From Patagioenas fasciata (lineage: Eukaryota; Chordata; Aves; Columbiformes; Columbidae), in NCBI RefSeq assembly GCF_037038585.1, contig NW_027288510.1:253001-317000 (forward strand): 64,000 nt of DNA. Reading direction: 5' to 3'. Each line of letters starts with the position of its first letter. The stretch's first letter is position 1. Position numbers and translations under genes: made by a program. Positions 1-10,192 of this stretch are shown here, piece by piece. The notes under the pieces were generated by a model that saw only the letters and a list, made by a program, of their open reading frames with translations, was not told the DNA's origin and made no database searches.

Positions 1-337
1 GAGGCAGCTGTCAGAACACGCACACTCGATTGTTCACCAAAACATATGCAGACGCGTCCTTAGCCTGTAGATTTGGATGCACAGAGTTCCCTGTGTTCGC
101 AAGAGACAAGGGAATCGCGTCTGTACGCACAGAAGCAATAGCGGACCGTTTCCCTCGGAGTGAACGCGAAAGAGCCGTCTATATACTCGCAGACACGCGA
201 ACGTGCCTCAATGCGGTCACAGAGGCAGCAGCTTTTGCACAGATGCTCCTGGTGATTCTGGCACTTTCCAGGCACACTCCTGAAAGTCGCGCACACTGCT
301 GTTCACTCGCTAAACGACCTCTTGGGAAACACGTCTC

Positions 338-351
338 CGGTCGACGGACCG
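338..351. repeat. Small inverted repeat, 5-bp arms (once per unit)
   Basis: CGGTC at 338-342 and GACCG at 347-351 are reverse complements around a 4-base loop that starts at the GTCGAC centre. No variant was seen in any copy. Short enough to be chance; no function assigned. Confidence 0.5.
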
Positions 352-556
352 CTCAGATTGCTTCTCGTGTAACTGTGAACTGTGTCAGCGCAGGGAATCC
401 GTCTCTGTTGAGCAGATGTCAATCCTGCCTCGCTTTTGCTTTGTTGCCTCTACCAAGATGATTTCCCGTTTCTCTCTTCACTGGAGCAGGCAGACACAGC
501 CAACGCACATCAAGTGTCAAGAGACACGCTCTGCTGAGCTCAACGCTTGTGCAGAT

Positions 557-566
557 GCACATGTGC
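557..566. repeat. 10-bp palindrome GCACATGTGC (once per unit)
   Basis: A perfect palindrome that could be a protein-binding site, but no factor is known from the sequence. It is broken by C to A at u560 in units 8 (12451) and 11 (17548), so it is not strictly required in every copy. Confidence 0.5.
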
Positions 567-690
567 GACGAAGTCAACACACGTGCTTGTGGAGAGAAAG
601 AAAGGGACTCCCAGGCGTGTGGAGCGACGGGGAGAAAGAGCGGGCGCTGAGGAACACAGTTTCAAACAGACTGTCTCCACACAAACAGGC

Positions 691-704
691 ACCTGTCTGC
701 AGGT
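691..704. repeat. Small inverted repeat, 5-bp arms (once per unit)
   Basis: ACCTG at 691-695 and CAGGT at 700-704 flank a 4-base loop; a CTGCAG hexamer lies inside. No variant was seen in the copies. Confidence 0.5.
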
Positions 705-1080
705 ATCCTAGATCTTGATTCTTGAACTTGAGGAAACACGCGTCTGAGCAAAACTCCCAAACGCTTCCAGGAAAGACACAGGCTCTCCCACAAGCACACA
801 AGTGTTTGCCCTCAGCTATAGATCAGGGACAAGCCTGTGAAGAGATGCCCTGCTATTCTTTCGCCTTACGGCATCATGTGTTTCGTTCCTCTTGGAGATC
901 GATTGTTAAACGTCTTTCCTAGGGCGACTGTGAGGCATTTGCCAGCGGAGGAGAAGTAGCACGGAGCAGCATTCAGTACTGCCTACGAGTGTCTTTGCTA
1001 CCCTACTAGCGGAGCTCCAAGAACAGGCACACATCTTCAGGTACCTTCCAAATGTGGATTCCCCTGCAGCCCCGTAGGCG

Positions 1081-1148
1081 GGCGTGCAGTACGCCAACCG
1101 TCAACGGACGTTTTTCCCCTCAAGCCTGTCAGGACGTTGCTCGTCCGT
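1081..1148. repeat. Inverted-repeat cluster (once per unit)
   Basis: Two or three hairpins can be drawn in 68 bases. GGCGT 1081-1085 pairs with ACGCC 1091-1095. ACGGACG 1104-1110 pairs with CGTCCGT 1142-1148 (7-bp arms, 31-base loop). Alternatively GGACG 1132-1136 pairs with CGTCC 1142-1146 (5-base loop). The last two exclude each other because they share the right arm. A T5 run sits at 1111-1115. Rare changes at u1100, u1111 and u1131 fall between arms, not in them. Confidence 0.5.
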
Positions 1149-1184
1149 CTTTCCCTCAATAGATGGGAGTAGGCGCGCTTGCGG

Positions 1185-1351
1185 ATGTGTGCGTGTGTGT
1201 GGCCACGCGTTTGCTTAGGCATCAGTGTGTGAAAAGGTAGGTGCTTTTCTCTAGCTGCGTGTGCGTGCACGTGGTGCTGGGTGCACATCCCTGGGTGCTC
1301 GTGGAAAGGTTTCTGCATGGTTTTCGCTGAGGAATCGTGTGTGTGCACATG
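1185..1351. other. GT-rich segment with three alternating purine-pyrimidine tracts
   Basis: Strict purine-pyrimidine alternation runs for 17 bases at 1185-1201, 18 bases at 1256-1273 and 16 bases at 1336-1351, mostly GT/GC steps. Such tracts are classic Z-DNA candidates. The plus strand here is G/T-rich compared with the rest of the unit. The segment recurs in every unit at the same phase, with only u1222 and u1281 varying and none of the alternating tracts hit. Confidence 0.6.
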
Positions 1352-1381
1352 GACAAAGAGAAGGCGCAGCAACCAGGTTCC

Positions 1382-1418
1382 AGCGCCGAAGAAGGCAAAA
1401 GGCGAGGTTTCCGGCGCT
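1382..1418. repeat. Inverted repeat, 7-bp G+C-rich arms (once per unit)
   Basis: AGCGCCG at 1382-1388 and CGGCGCT at 1412-1418 are exact reverse complements. Two further A:T pairs are possible beyond a one-base bulge. The arms are unchanged in all full copies; the one change in the region (u1404 in unit 26) is in the loop. It could form a hairpin in RNA or single-stranded DNA; no role is known. Confidence 0.5.
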
Positions 1419-1463
1419 ATCTCCTTCTCTCCCCAGAGCTAGTCGCGCAAAGCAAGCCGCTAA

Positions 1464-1476
1464 GCCGGCGACCGGC
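1464..1476. repeat. Small G+C hairpin GCCGG-CGA-CCGGC (once per unit)
   Basis: Five-bp perfect arms with a 3-base loop, 46 bases after the 1382-1418 inverted repeat. Invariant in the copies examined. Confidence 0.5.
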
Positions 1477-1599
1477 AAGAGAGCTACAACGAAGCATGCC
1501 GAACGGAGAAAATAGCAGCAGCTCATCTGTTCACACCTTGTTTCTGCCATGTGCTTGAACGCCAAGACGTTCGCGCTTCTGTGAGATGAAAGACGTCCT

Positions 1600-1751
1600 T
1601 CTGCATATGTGGTTGCTCACACCGGTGCACTTGTTAGTGTATCCATTCAGTCCTGGGCTGCGGGGCATTCAGAAGTGGCTCTGTGGAGACGTCTGCATAG
1701 AGGCAGCTGTCAGAACACGCACACTCGATTGTTCACCAAAACATATGCAGA
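1600..1751. repeat. 11-bp inverted repeat across the unit boundary
   Basis: TCTGCATATGT at 1600-1610 is the reverse complement of ACATATGCAGA at 1741-1751 (u42-52 of the next unit). The pair brackets the arbitrary unit boundary, 130 bases apart. T to C at u47 in units 27 and 29 mismatches the right arm. An 11-bp match somewhere in a 1.7-kb unit is not improbable by chance. Confidence 0.4.
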
Positions 1752-3398
1752 CGCGTCCTTAGCCTGTAGATTTGGATGCACAGAGTTCCCTGTGTTCGCA
1801 AGAGACAAGGGAATCGCGTCTGTGCGCACAGAAGCAATAGCGGACCGTTTCCCTCGGAGTGAACGCGAAAGAGCCGTCTATATACTCGCAGACACGCGAA
1901 CGTGCCTCAGTGCGGTCACAGAGGCAGCAGCTTTTGCACAGATGCTCCTGGTGATTCTGGCACTTTCCAGGCACACTCCTGAAAGTCGCGCACACTGCTG
2001 TTCACTCGCTAAACGACCTCTTGGGAAACACGTCTCCGGTCGACGGACCGCTCAGATTGCTTCTCGTGTAACTGTGAACTGTGTCAGCGCAGGGAATCCG
2101 TCTCTGTTGAGCAGATGTCAATCCTGCCTCGCTTTTGCTTTGTTGCCTCTACCAAGATGATTTCCCGTTTCTCTCTTCACTGGAGCAGGCAGACACAGCC
2201 AACGCACATCAAGTGTCAAGAGACACGCTCTGCTGAGCTCAACGCTTGTGCAGATGCACATGTGCGACGAAGTCAACACACGTGCTTGTGGAGAGAAAGA
2301 AAGGGACTCCCAGGCGTGTGGAGCGACGGGGAGAAAGAGCGGGCGCTGAGGAACACAGTTTCAAACAGACTGTCTCCACACAAACAGGCACCTGTCTGCA
2401 GGTATCCTAGATCTTGATTCTTGAACTTGAGGAAACACGCGTCTGAGCAAAACTCCCAAACGCTTCCAGGAAAGACACAGGCTCTCCCACAAGCACACAA
2501 GTGTTTGCCCTCAGCTATAGATCAGGGACAAGCCTGTGAAGAGATGCCCTGCTATTCTTTCGCCTTACGGCATCATGTGTTTCGTTCCTCTTGGAGATCG
2601 ATTGTTAAACGTCTTTCCTAGGGCGACTGTGAGGCATTTGCCAGCGGAGGAGAAGTAGCACGGAGCAGCATTCAGTACTGCCTACGAGTGTCTTTGCTAC
2701 CCTACTAGCGGAGCTCCAAGAACAGGCACACATCTTCAGGTACCTTCCAAATGTGGATTCCCCTGCAGCCCCGTAGGCGGGCGTGCAGTACGCCAACCGT
2801 CAACGGACGTTTTTCCCCTCAAGCCTGTCAGGACGTTGCTCGTCCGTCTTTCCCTCAATAGATGGGAGTAGGCGCGCTTGCGGATGTGTGCGTGTGTGTG
2901 GCCACGCGTTTGCTTAGGCATCAGTGTGTGAAAAGGTAGGTGCTTTTCTCTAGCTGCGTGTGCGTGCACGTGGTGCTGGGTGCACATCCCTGGGTGCTCG
3001 TGGAAAGGTTTCTGCATGGTTTTCGCTGAGGAATCGTGTGTGTGCACATGGACAAAGAGAAGGCGCAGCAACCAGGTTCCAGCGCCGAAGAAGGCAAAAG
3101 GCGAGGTTTCCGGCGCTATCTCCTTCTCTCCCCAGAGCTAGTCGCGCAAAGCAAGCCGCTAAGCCGGCGACCGGCAAGAGAGCTACAACGAAGCATGCCG
3201 AACGGAGAAAATAGCAGCAGCTCATCTGTTCACACCTTGTTTCTGCCATGTGCTTGAACGCCAAGACGTTCGCGCTTCTGTGAGATGAAAGACGTCCTTC
3301 TGCATATGTGGTTGCTCACACCGGTGCACTTGTTAGTGTATCCATTCAGTCCTGGGCTGCGGGGCATTCAGAAGTGGCTCTGTGGAGACGTCTGCATA
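1700..3398 (+). repeat. Satellite unit 2
   Basis: G at u794 (2493) and G at u934 (2633). Rare variants: A to G at u125 (1824), shared with units 9 and 25, and a private A to G at u211 (1910). Confidence 0.95.
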
Positions 3399-5097
3399 GA
3401 GGCAGCTGTCAGAACACGCACACTCGATTGTTCACCAAAACATATGCAGACGCGTCCTTAGCCTGTAGATTTGGATGCACAGAGTTCCCTGTGTTCGCAA
3501 GAGACAAGGGAATCGCGTCTGTACGCACAGAAGCAATAGCGGACCGTTTCCCTCGGAGTGAACGCGAAAGAGCCGTCTATATACTCGCAGACACGCGAAC
3601 GTGCCTCAATGCGGTCACAGAGGCAGCAGCTTTTGCACAGATGCTCCTGGTGATTCTGGCACTTTCCAGGCACACTCCTGAAAGTCGCGCACACTGCTGT
3701 TCACTCGCTAAACGACCTCTTGGGAAACACGTCTCCGGTCGACGGACCGCTCAGATTGCTTCTCGTGTAACTGTGAACTGTGTCAGCGCAGGGAATCCGT
3801 CTCTGTTGAGCAGATGTCAATCCTGCCTCGCTTTTGCTTTGTTGCCTCTACCAAGATGATTTCCCGTTTCTCTCTTCACTGGAGCAGGCAGACACAGCCA
3901 ACGCACATCAAGTGTCAAGAGACACGCTCTGCTGAGCTCAACGCTTGTGCAGATGCACATGTGCGACGAAGTCAACACACGTGCTTGTGGAGAGAAAGAA
4001 AGGGACTCCCAGGCGTGTGGAGCGACGGGGAGAAAGAGCGGGCGCTGAGGAACACAGTTTCAAACAGACTGTCTCCACACAAACAGGCACCTGTCTGCAG
4101 GTATCCTAGATCTTGATTCTTGAACTTGAGGAAACACGCGTCTGAGCAAAACTCCCAAACGCTTCCAGGAAAGACACAGGCTCTCCCACAAGCACACAAG
4201 TGTTTGCCCTCAGCTATAGATCAGGGACAAGCCTGTGAAGAGATGCCCTGCTATTCTTTCGCCTTACGGCATCATGTGTTTCGTTCCTCTTGGAGATCGA
4301 TTGTTAAACGTCTTTCCTAGGGCGACTGTGAGGCATTTGCCAGCGGAGGAGAAGTAGCACGGAGCAGCATTCAGTACTGCCTACGAGTGTCTTTGCTACC
4401 CTACTAGCGGAGCTCCAAGAACAGGCACACATCTTCAGGTACCTTCCAAATGTGGATTCCCCTGCAGCCCCGTAGGCGGGCGTGCAGTACGCCAACCGTC
4501 AACGGACGTTTTTCCCCTCAAGCCTGTCAGGACGTTGCTCGTCCGTCTTTCCCTCAATAGATGGGAGTAGGCGCGCTTGCGGATGTGTGCGTGTGTGTGG
4601 CCACGCGTTTGCTTAGGCATCAGTGTGTGAAAAGGTAGGTGCTTTTCTCTAGCTGCGTGTGCGTGCACGTGGTGCTGGGTGCACATCCCTGGGTGCTCGT
4701 GGAAAGGTTTCTGCATGGTTTTCGCTGAGGAATCGTGTGTGTGCACATGGACAAAGAGAAGGCGCAGCAACCAGGTTCCAGCGCCGAAGAAGGCAAAAGG
4801 CGAGGTTTCCGGCGCTATCTCCTTCTCTCCCCAGAGCTAGTCGCGCAAAGCAAGCCGCTAAGCCGGCGACCGGCAAGAGAGCTACAACGAAGCATGCCGA
4901 ACGGAGAAAATAGCAGCAGCTCATCTGTTCACACCTTGTTTCTGCCATGTGCTTGAACGCCAAGACGTTCGCGCTTCTGTGAGATGAAAGACGTCCTTCT
5001 GCATATGTGGTTGCTCACACCGGTGCACTTGTTAGTGTATCCATTCAGTCCTGGGCTGCGGGGCATTCAGAAGTGGCTCTGTGGAGACGTCTGCATA
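3399..5097 (+). repeat. Satellite unit 3
   Basis: G at u794 (4192) and G at u934 (4332). No rare variant seen. Confidence 0.95.
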
Positions 5098-6796
5098 GAG
5101 GCAGCTGTCAGAACACGCACACTCGATTGTTCACCAAAACATATGCAGACGCGTCCTTAGCCTGTAGATTTGGATGCACAGAGTTCCCTGTGTTCGCAAG
5201 AGACAAGGGAATCGCGTCTGTACGCACAGAAGCAATAGCGGACCGTTTCCCTCGGAGTGAACGCGAAAGAGCCGTCTATATACTCGCAGACACGCGAACG
5301 TGCCTCAATGCGGTCACAGAGGCAGCAGCTTTTGCACAGATGCTCCTGGTGATTCTGGCACTTTCCAGGCACACTCCTGAAAGTCGCGCACACTGCTGTT
5401 CACTCGCTAAACGACCTCTTGGGAAACACGTCTCCGGTCGACGGACCGCTCAGATTGCTTCTCGTGTAACTGTGAACTGTGTCAGCGCAGGGAATCCGTC
5501 TCTGTTGAGCAGATGTCAATCCTGCCTCGCTTTTGCTTTGTTGCCTCTACCAAGATGATTTCCCGTTTCTCTCTTCACTGGAGCAGGCAGACACAGCCAA
5601 CGCACATCAAGTGTCAAGAGACACGCTCTGCTGAGCTCAACGCTTGTGCAGATGCACATGTGCGACGAAGTCAACACACGTGCTTGTGGAGAGAAAGAAA
5701 GGGACTCCCAGGCGTGTGGAGCGACGGGGAGAAAGAGCGGGCGCTGAGGAACACAGTTTCAAACAGACTGTCTCCACACAAACAGGCACCTGTCTGCAGG
5801 TATCCTAGATCTTGATTCTTGAACTTGAGGAAACACGCGTCTGAGCAAAACTCCCAAACGCTTCCAGGAAAGACACAGGCTCTCCCACAACCACACAAGT
5901 GTTTGCCCTCAGCTATAGATCAGGGACAAGCCTGTGAAGAGATGCCCTGCTATTCTTTCGCCTTACGGCATCATGTGTTTCGTTCCTCTTGGAGATCGAT
6001 TGTTAAACGTCTTTCCTAGGGCGACTGTGAGGCATTTGCCAGCGGAGGAGAAGTAGCACGGAGCAGCATTCAGTACTGCCTACGAGTGTCTTTGCTACCC
6101 TACTAGCGGAGCTCCAAGAACAGGCACACATCTTCAGGTACCTTCCAAATGTGGATTCCCCTGCAGCCCCGTAGGCGGGCGTGCAGTACGCCAACCGTCA
6201 ACGGACGTTTTTCCCCTCAAGCCTGTCAGGACGTTGCTCGTCCGTCTTTCCCTCAATAGATGGGAGTAGGCGCGCTTGCGGATGTGTGCGTGTGTGTGGC
6301 CACGCGTTTGCTTAGGCATCAGTGTGTGAAAAGGTAGGTGCTTTTCTCTAGCTGCGTGTGCGTGCACGTGGTGCTGGGTGCACATCCCTGGGTGCTCGTG
6401 GAAAGGTTTCTGCATGGTTTTCGCTGAGGAATCGTGTGTGTGCACATGGACAAAGAGAAGGCGCAGCAACCAGGTTCCAGCGCCGAAGAAGGCAAAAGGC
6501 GAGGTTTCCGGCGCTATCTCCTTCTCTCCCCAGAGCTAGTCGCGCAAAGCAAGCCGCTAAGCCGGCGACCGGCAAGAGAGCTACAACGAAGCATGCCGAA
6601 CGGAGAAAATAGCAGCAGCTCATCTGTTCACACCTTGTTTCTGCCATGTGCTTGAACGCCAAGACGTTCGCGCTTCTGTGAGATGAAAGACGTCCTTCTG
6701 CATATGTGGTTGCTCACACCGGTGCACTTGTTAGTGTATCCATTCAGTCCTGGGCTGCGGGGCATTCAGAAGTGGCTCTGTGGAGACGTCTGCATA
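5098..6796 (+). repeat. Satellite unit 4
   Basis: C at u794 (5891) and G at u934 (6031). No rare variant seen. It looks identical to units 14, 16 and 34. Confidence 0.95.
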
Positions 6797-8494
6797 GAGG
6801 CAGCTGTCAGAACACGCACACTCGATTGTTCACCAAAACATATGCAGACGCGTCCTTAGCCTGTAGATTTGGATGCACAGAGTTCCCTGTGTTCGCAAGA
6901 GACAAGGGAATCGCGTCTGTACGCACAGAAGCAATAGCGGACCGTTTCCCTCGGAGTGAACGCGAAAGAGCCGTCTATATACTCGCAGACACGCGAACGT
7001 GCCTCAATGCGGTCACAGAGGCAGCAGCTTTTGCACAGATGCTCCTGGTGATTCTGGCACTTTCCAGGCACACTCCTGAAAGTCGCGCACACTGCTGTTC
7101 ACTCGCTAAACGACCTCTTGGGAAACACGTCTCCGGTCGACGGACCGCTCAGATTGCTTCTCGTGTAACTGTGAACTGTGTCAGCGCAGGGAATCCGTCT
7201 CTGTTGAGCAGATGTCAATCCTGCCTCGCTTTTGCTTTGTTGCCTCTACCAAGATATTTCCCGTTTCTCTCTTCACTGGAGCAGGCAGACACAGCCAACG
7301 CACATCAAGTGTCAAGAGACACGCTCTGCTGAGCTCAACGCTTGTGCAGATGCACATGTGCGACGAAGTCAACACACGTGCTTGTGGAGAGAAAGAAAGG
7401 GACTCCCAGGCGTGTGGAGCGACGGGGAGAAAGAGCGGGCGCTGAGGAACACAGTTTCAAACAGACTGTCTCCACACAAACAGGCACCTGTCTGCAGGTA
7501 TCCTAGATCTTGATTCTTGAACTTGAGGAAACACGCGTCTGAGCAAAACTCCCAAACGCTTCCAGGAAAGACACAGGCTCTCCCACAAGCACACAAGTGT
7601 TTGCCCTCAGCTATAGATCAGGGACAAGCCTGTGAAGAGATGCCCTGCTATTCTTTCGCCTTACGGCATCATGTGTTTCGTTCCTCTTGGAGATCGATTG
7701 TTAAACGTCTTTCCTAGGGCGACTGTGAAGCATTTGCCAGCGGAGGAGAAGTAGCACGGAGCAGCATTCAGTACTGCCTACGAGTGTCTTTGCTACCCTA
7801 CTAGCGGAGCTCCAAGAACAGGCACACATCTTCAGGTACCTTCCAAATGTGGATTCCCCTGCAGCCCCGTAGGCGGGCGTGCAGTACGCCAACCGTCAAC
7901 GGACGTTTTTCCCCTCAAGCCTGTCAGGACGTTGCTCGTCCGTCTTTCCCTCAATAGATGGGAGTAGGCGCGCTTGCGGATGTGTGCGTGTGTGTGGCCA
8001 CGCGTTTGCTTAGGCATCAGTGTGTGAAAAGGTAGGTGCTTTTCTCTAGCTGCGTGTGCGTGCACGTGGTGCTGGGTGCACATCCCTGGGTGCTCGTGGA
8101 AAGGTTTCTGCATGGTTTTCGCTGAGGAATCGTGTGTGTGCACATGGACAAAGAGAAGGCGCAGCAACCAGGTTCCAGCGCCGAAGAAGGCAAAAGGCGA
8201 GGTTTCCGGCGCTATCTCCTTCTCTCCCCAGAGCTAGTCGCGCAAAGCAAGCCGCTAAGCCGGCGACCGGCAAGAGAGCTACAACGAAGCATGCCGAACG
8301 GAGAAAATAGCAGCAGCTCATCTGTTCACACCTTGTTTCTGCCATGTGCTTGAACGCCAAGACGTTCGCGCTTCTGTGAGATGAAAGACGTCCTTCTGCA
8401 TATGTGGTTGCTCACACCGGTGCACTTGTTAGTGTATCCATTCAGTCCTGGGCTGCGGGGCATTCAGAAGTGGCTCTGTGGAGACGTCTGCATA
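6797..8494 (+). repeat. Satellite unit 5, 1-bp deletion
   Basis: 1,698 bp long. The G of the common GATGATTT (u460) is missing between 7255 and 7256. G at u794 (7589) and A at u934 (7729). The deletion is shared only with unit 6. It also removes the stop of the recurring 183-codon frame, lengthening it to 208 codons. Confidence 0.95.
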
Positions 8495-10192
8495 GAGGCA
8501 GCTGTCAGAACACGCACACTCGATTGTTCACCAAAACATATGCAGACGCGTCCTTAGCCTGTAGATTTGGATGCACAGAGTTCCCTGTGTTCGCAAGAGA
8601 CAAGGGAATCGCGTCTGTACGCACAGAAGCAATAGCGGACCGTTTCCCTCGGAGTGAACGCGAAAGAGCCGTCTATATACTCGCAGACACGCGAACGTGC
8701 CTCAATGCGGTCACAGAGGCAGCAGCTTTTGCACAGATGCTCCTGGTGATTCTGGCACTTTCCAGGCACACTCCTGAAAGTCGCGCACACTGCTGTTCAC
8801 TCGCTAAACGACCTCTTGGGAAACACGTCTCCGGTCGACGGACCGCTCAGATTGCTTCTCGTGTAACTGTGAACTGTGTCAGCGCAGGGAATCCGTCTCT
8901 GTTGAGCAGATGTCAATCCTGCCTCGCTTTTGCTTTGTTGCCTCTACCAAGATATTTCCCGTTTCTCTCTTCACTGGAGCAGGCAGACACAGCCAACGCA
9001 CATCAAGTGTCAAGAGACACGCTCTGCTGAGCTCAACGCTTGTGCAGATGCACATGTGCGACGAAGTCAACACACGTGCTTGTGGAGAGAAAGAAAGGGA
9101 CTCCCAGGCGTGTGGAGCGACGGGGAGAAAGAGCGGGCGCTGAGGAACACAGTTTCAAACAGACTGTCTCCACACAAACAGGCACCTGTCTGCAGGTATC
9201 CTAGATCTTGATTCTTGAACTTGAGGAAACACGCGTCTGAGCAAAACTCCCAAACGCTTCCAGGAAAGACACAGGCTCTCCCACAAGCACACAAGTGTTT
9301 GCCCTCAGCTATAGATCAGGGACAAGCCTGTGAAGAGATGCCCTGCTATTCTTTCGCCTTACGGCATCATGTGTTTCGTTCCTCTTGGAGATCGATTGTT
9401 AAACGTCTTTCCTAGGGCGACTGTGAAGCATTTGCCAGCGGAGGAGAAGTAGCACGGAGCAGCATTCAGTACTGCCTACGAGTGTCTTTGCTACCCTACT
9501 AGCGGAGCTCCAAGAACAGGCACACATCTTCAGGTACCTTCCAAATGTGGATTCCCCTGCAGCCCCGTAGGCGGGCGTGCAGTACGCCAACCGTCAACGG
9601 ACGTTTTTCCCCTCAAGCCTGTCAGGACGTTGCTCGTCCGTCTTTCCCTCAATAGATGGGAGTAGGCGCGCTTGCGGATGTGTGCGTGTGTGTGGCCACG
9701 CGTTTGCTTAGGCATCAGTGTGTGAAAAGGTAGGTGCTTTTCTCTAGCTGCGTGTGCGTGCACGTGGTGCTGGCTGCACATCCCTGGGTGCTCGTGGAAA
9801 GGTTTCTGCATGGTTTTCGCTGAGGAATCGTGTGTGTGCACATGGACAAAGAGAAGGCGCAGCAACCAGGTTCCAGCGCCGAAGAAGGCAAAAGGCGAGG
9901 TTTCCGGCGCTATCTCCTTCTCTCCCCAGAGCTAGTCGCGCAAAGCAAGCCGCTAAGCCGGCGACCGGCAAGAGAGCTACAACGAAGCATGCCGAACGGA
10001 GAAAATAGCAGCAGCTCATCTGTTCACACCTTGTTTCTGCCATGTGCTTGAACGCCAAGACGTTCGCGCTTCTGTGAGATGAAAGACGTCCTTCTGCATA
10101 TGTGGTTGCTCACACCGGTGCACTTGTTAGTGTATCCATTCAGTCCTGGGCTGCGGGGCATTCAGAAGTGGCTCTGTGGAGACGTCTGCATA
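8495..10192 (+). repeat. Satellite unit 6, 1-bp deletion
   Basis: 1,698 bp long with the same deletion as unit 5, between 8953 and 8954. G at u794 (9287) and A at u934 (9427). It also has a private G to C at u1281 (9774). It looks like a recent copy of unit 5, or the reverse. Confidence 0.95.

Larger units (their letters stand above)
1..1699 (+). repeat. Satellite unit 1 (reference phase)
   Basis: This full unit is used here as the coordinate reference. It carries the common state at every rare site, with G at u794 (794) and G at u934 (934). Units 3, 13 and 31 appear identical to it. Confidence 0.95.

Noticed and set aside
180..185. TATATA as a core promoter
   Set aside because: A lone 6-base word with no associated transcript evidence; apicomplexan promoters are not reliably marked by such boxes.
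416..718. Plus-strand 100-codon and 66-codon frames (416-718 and 722-922) as a two-gene unit
   Set aside because: Low complexity, no domains, and the upstream frame changes register in units 5 and 6 without any sign of constraint.
1111..1115. T5 run as a Pol III terminator for a small RNA
   Set aside because: No A-box and B-box pair of tRNA type or 5S internal promoter was found upstream; one copy (unit 28) has only four T.
1037..1372. Minus-strand 111-codon frame, His/Thr-rich (122 codons in unit 26, where a single G to A lengthens it)
   Set aside because: The His/Thr/Ala richness is the translation of the GT-rich strand. It overlaps other frames and matches no family I recognise.
1376..1390. 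GGTTCCAGC as a tRNA T-arm
   Set aside because: It does not fit the GGTTCGANTCC consensus, and no acceptor, D or anticodon arms can be built around it.
1251..1565. Minus-strand 104-codon frame with a hydrophobic stretch resembling a membrane segment
   Set aside because: One hydrophobic stretch of about 20 residues is expected by chance. A plus-strand frame of 84 codons overlaps it, and no conserved motif is visible.
1686..1694. GGAGACGTCT as the WGAGACG heptamer reported for Toxoplasma promoters
   Set aside because: The first base is G rather than A/T, so it is only a near match, and one near match in 1.7 kb is expected by chance. The adjacent AGACGTCT palindrome is broken in unit 19.
1..1699. 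Ten nucleosome-sized (about 170-bp) sub-repeats inside the unit
   Set aside because: 1,699 is close to 10 x 170, but I see no internal sequence similarity at that spacing.
1609..2160. 183-codon plus-strand frame (208 codons in units 5 and 6) as a gene family repeated in every unit
   Set aside because: No recognisable domain, signal or repeat architecture; no start context that stands out; mostly missense variation, one nonsense copy and a shared frameshift; an overlapping antisense frame of 78 codons exists. Read as chance.
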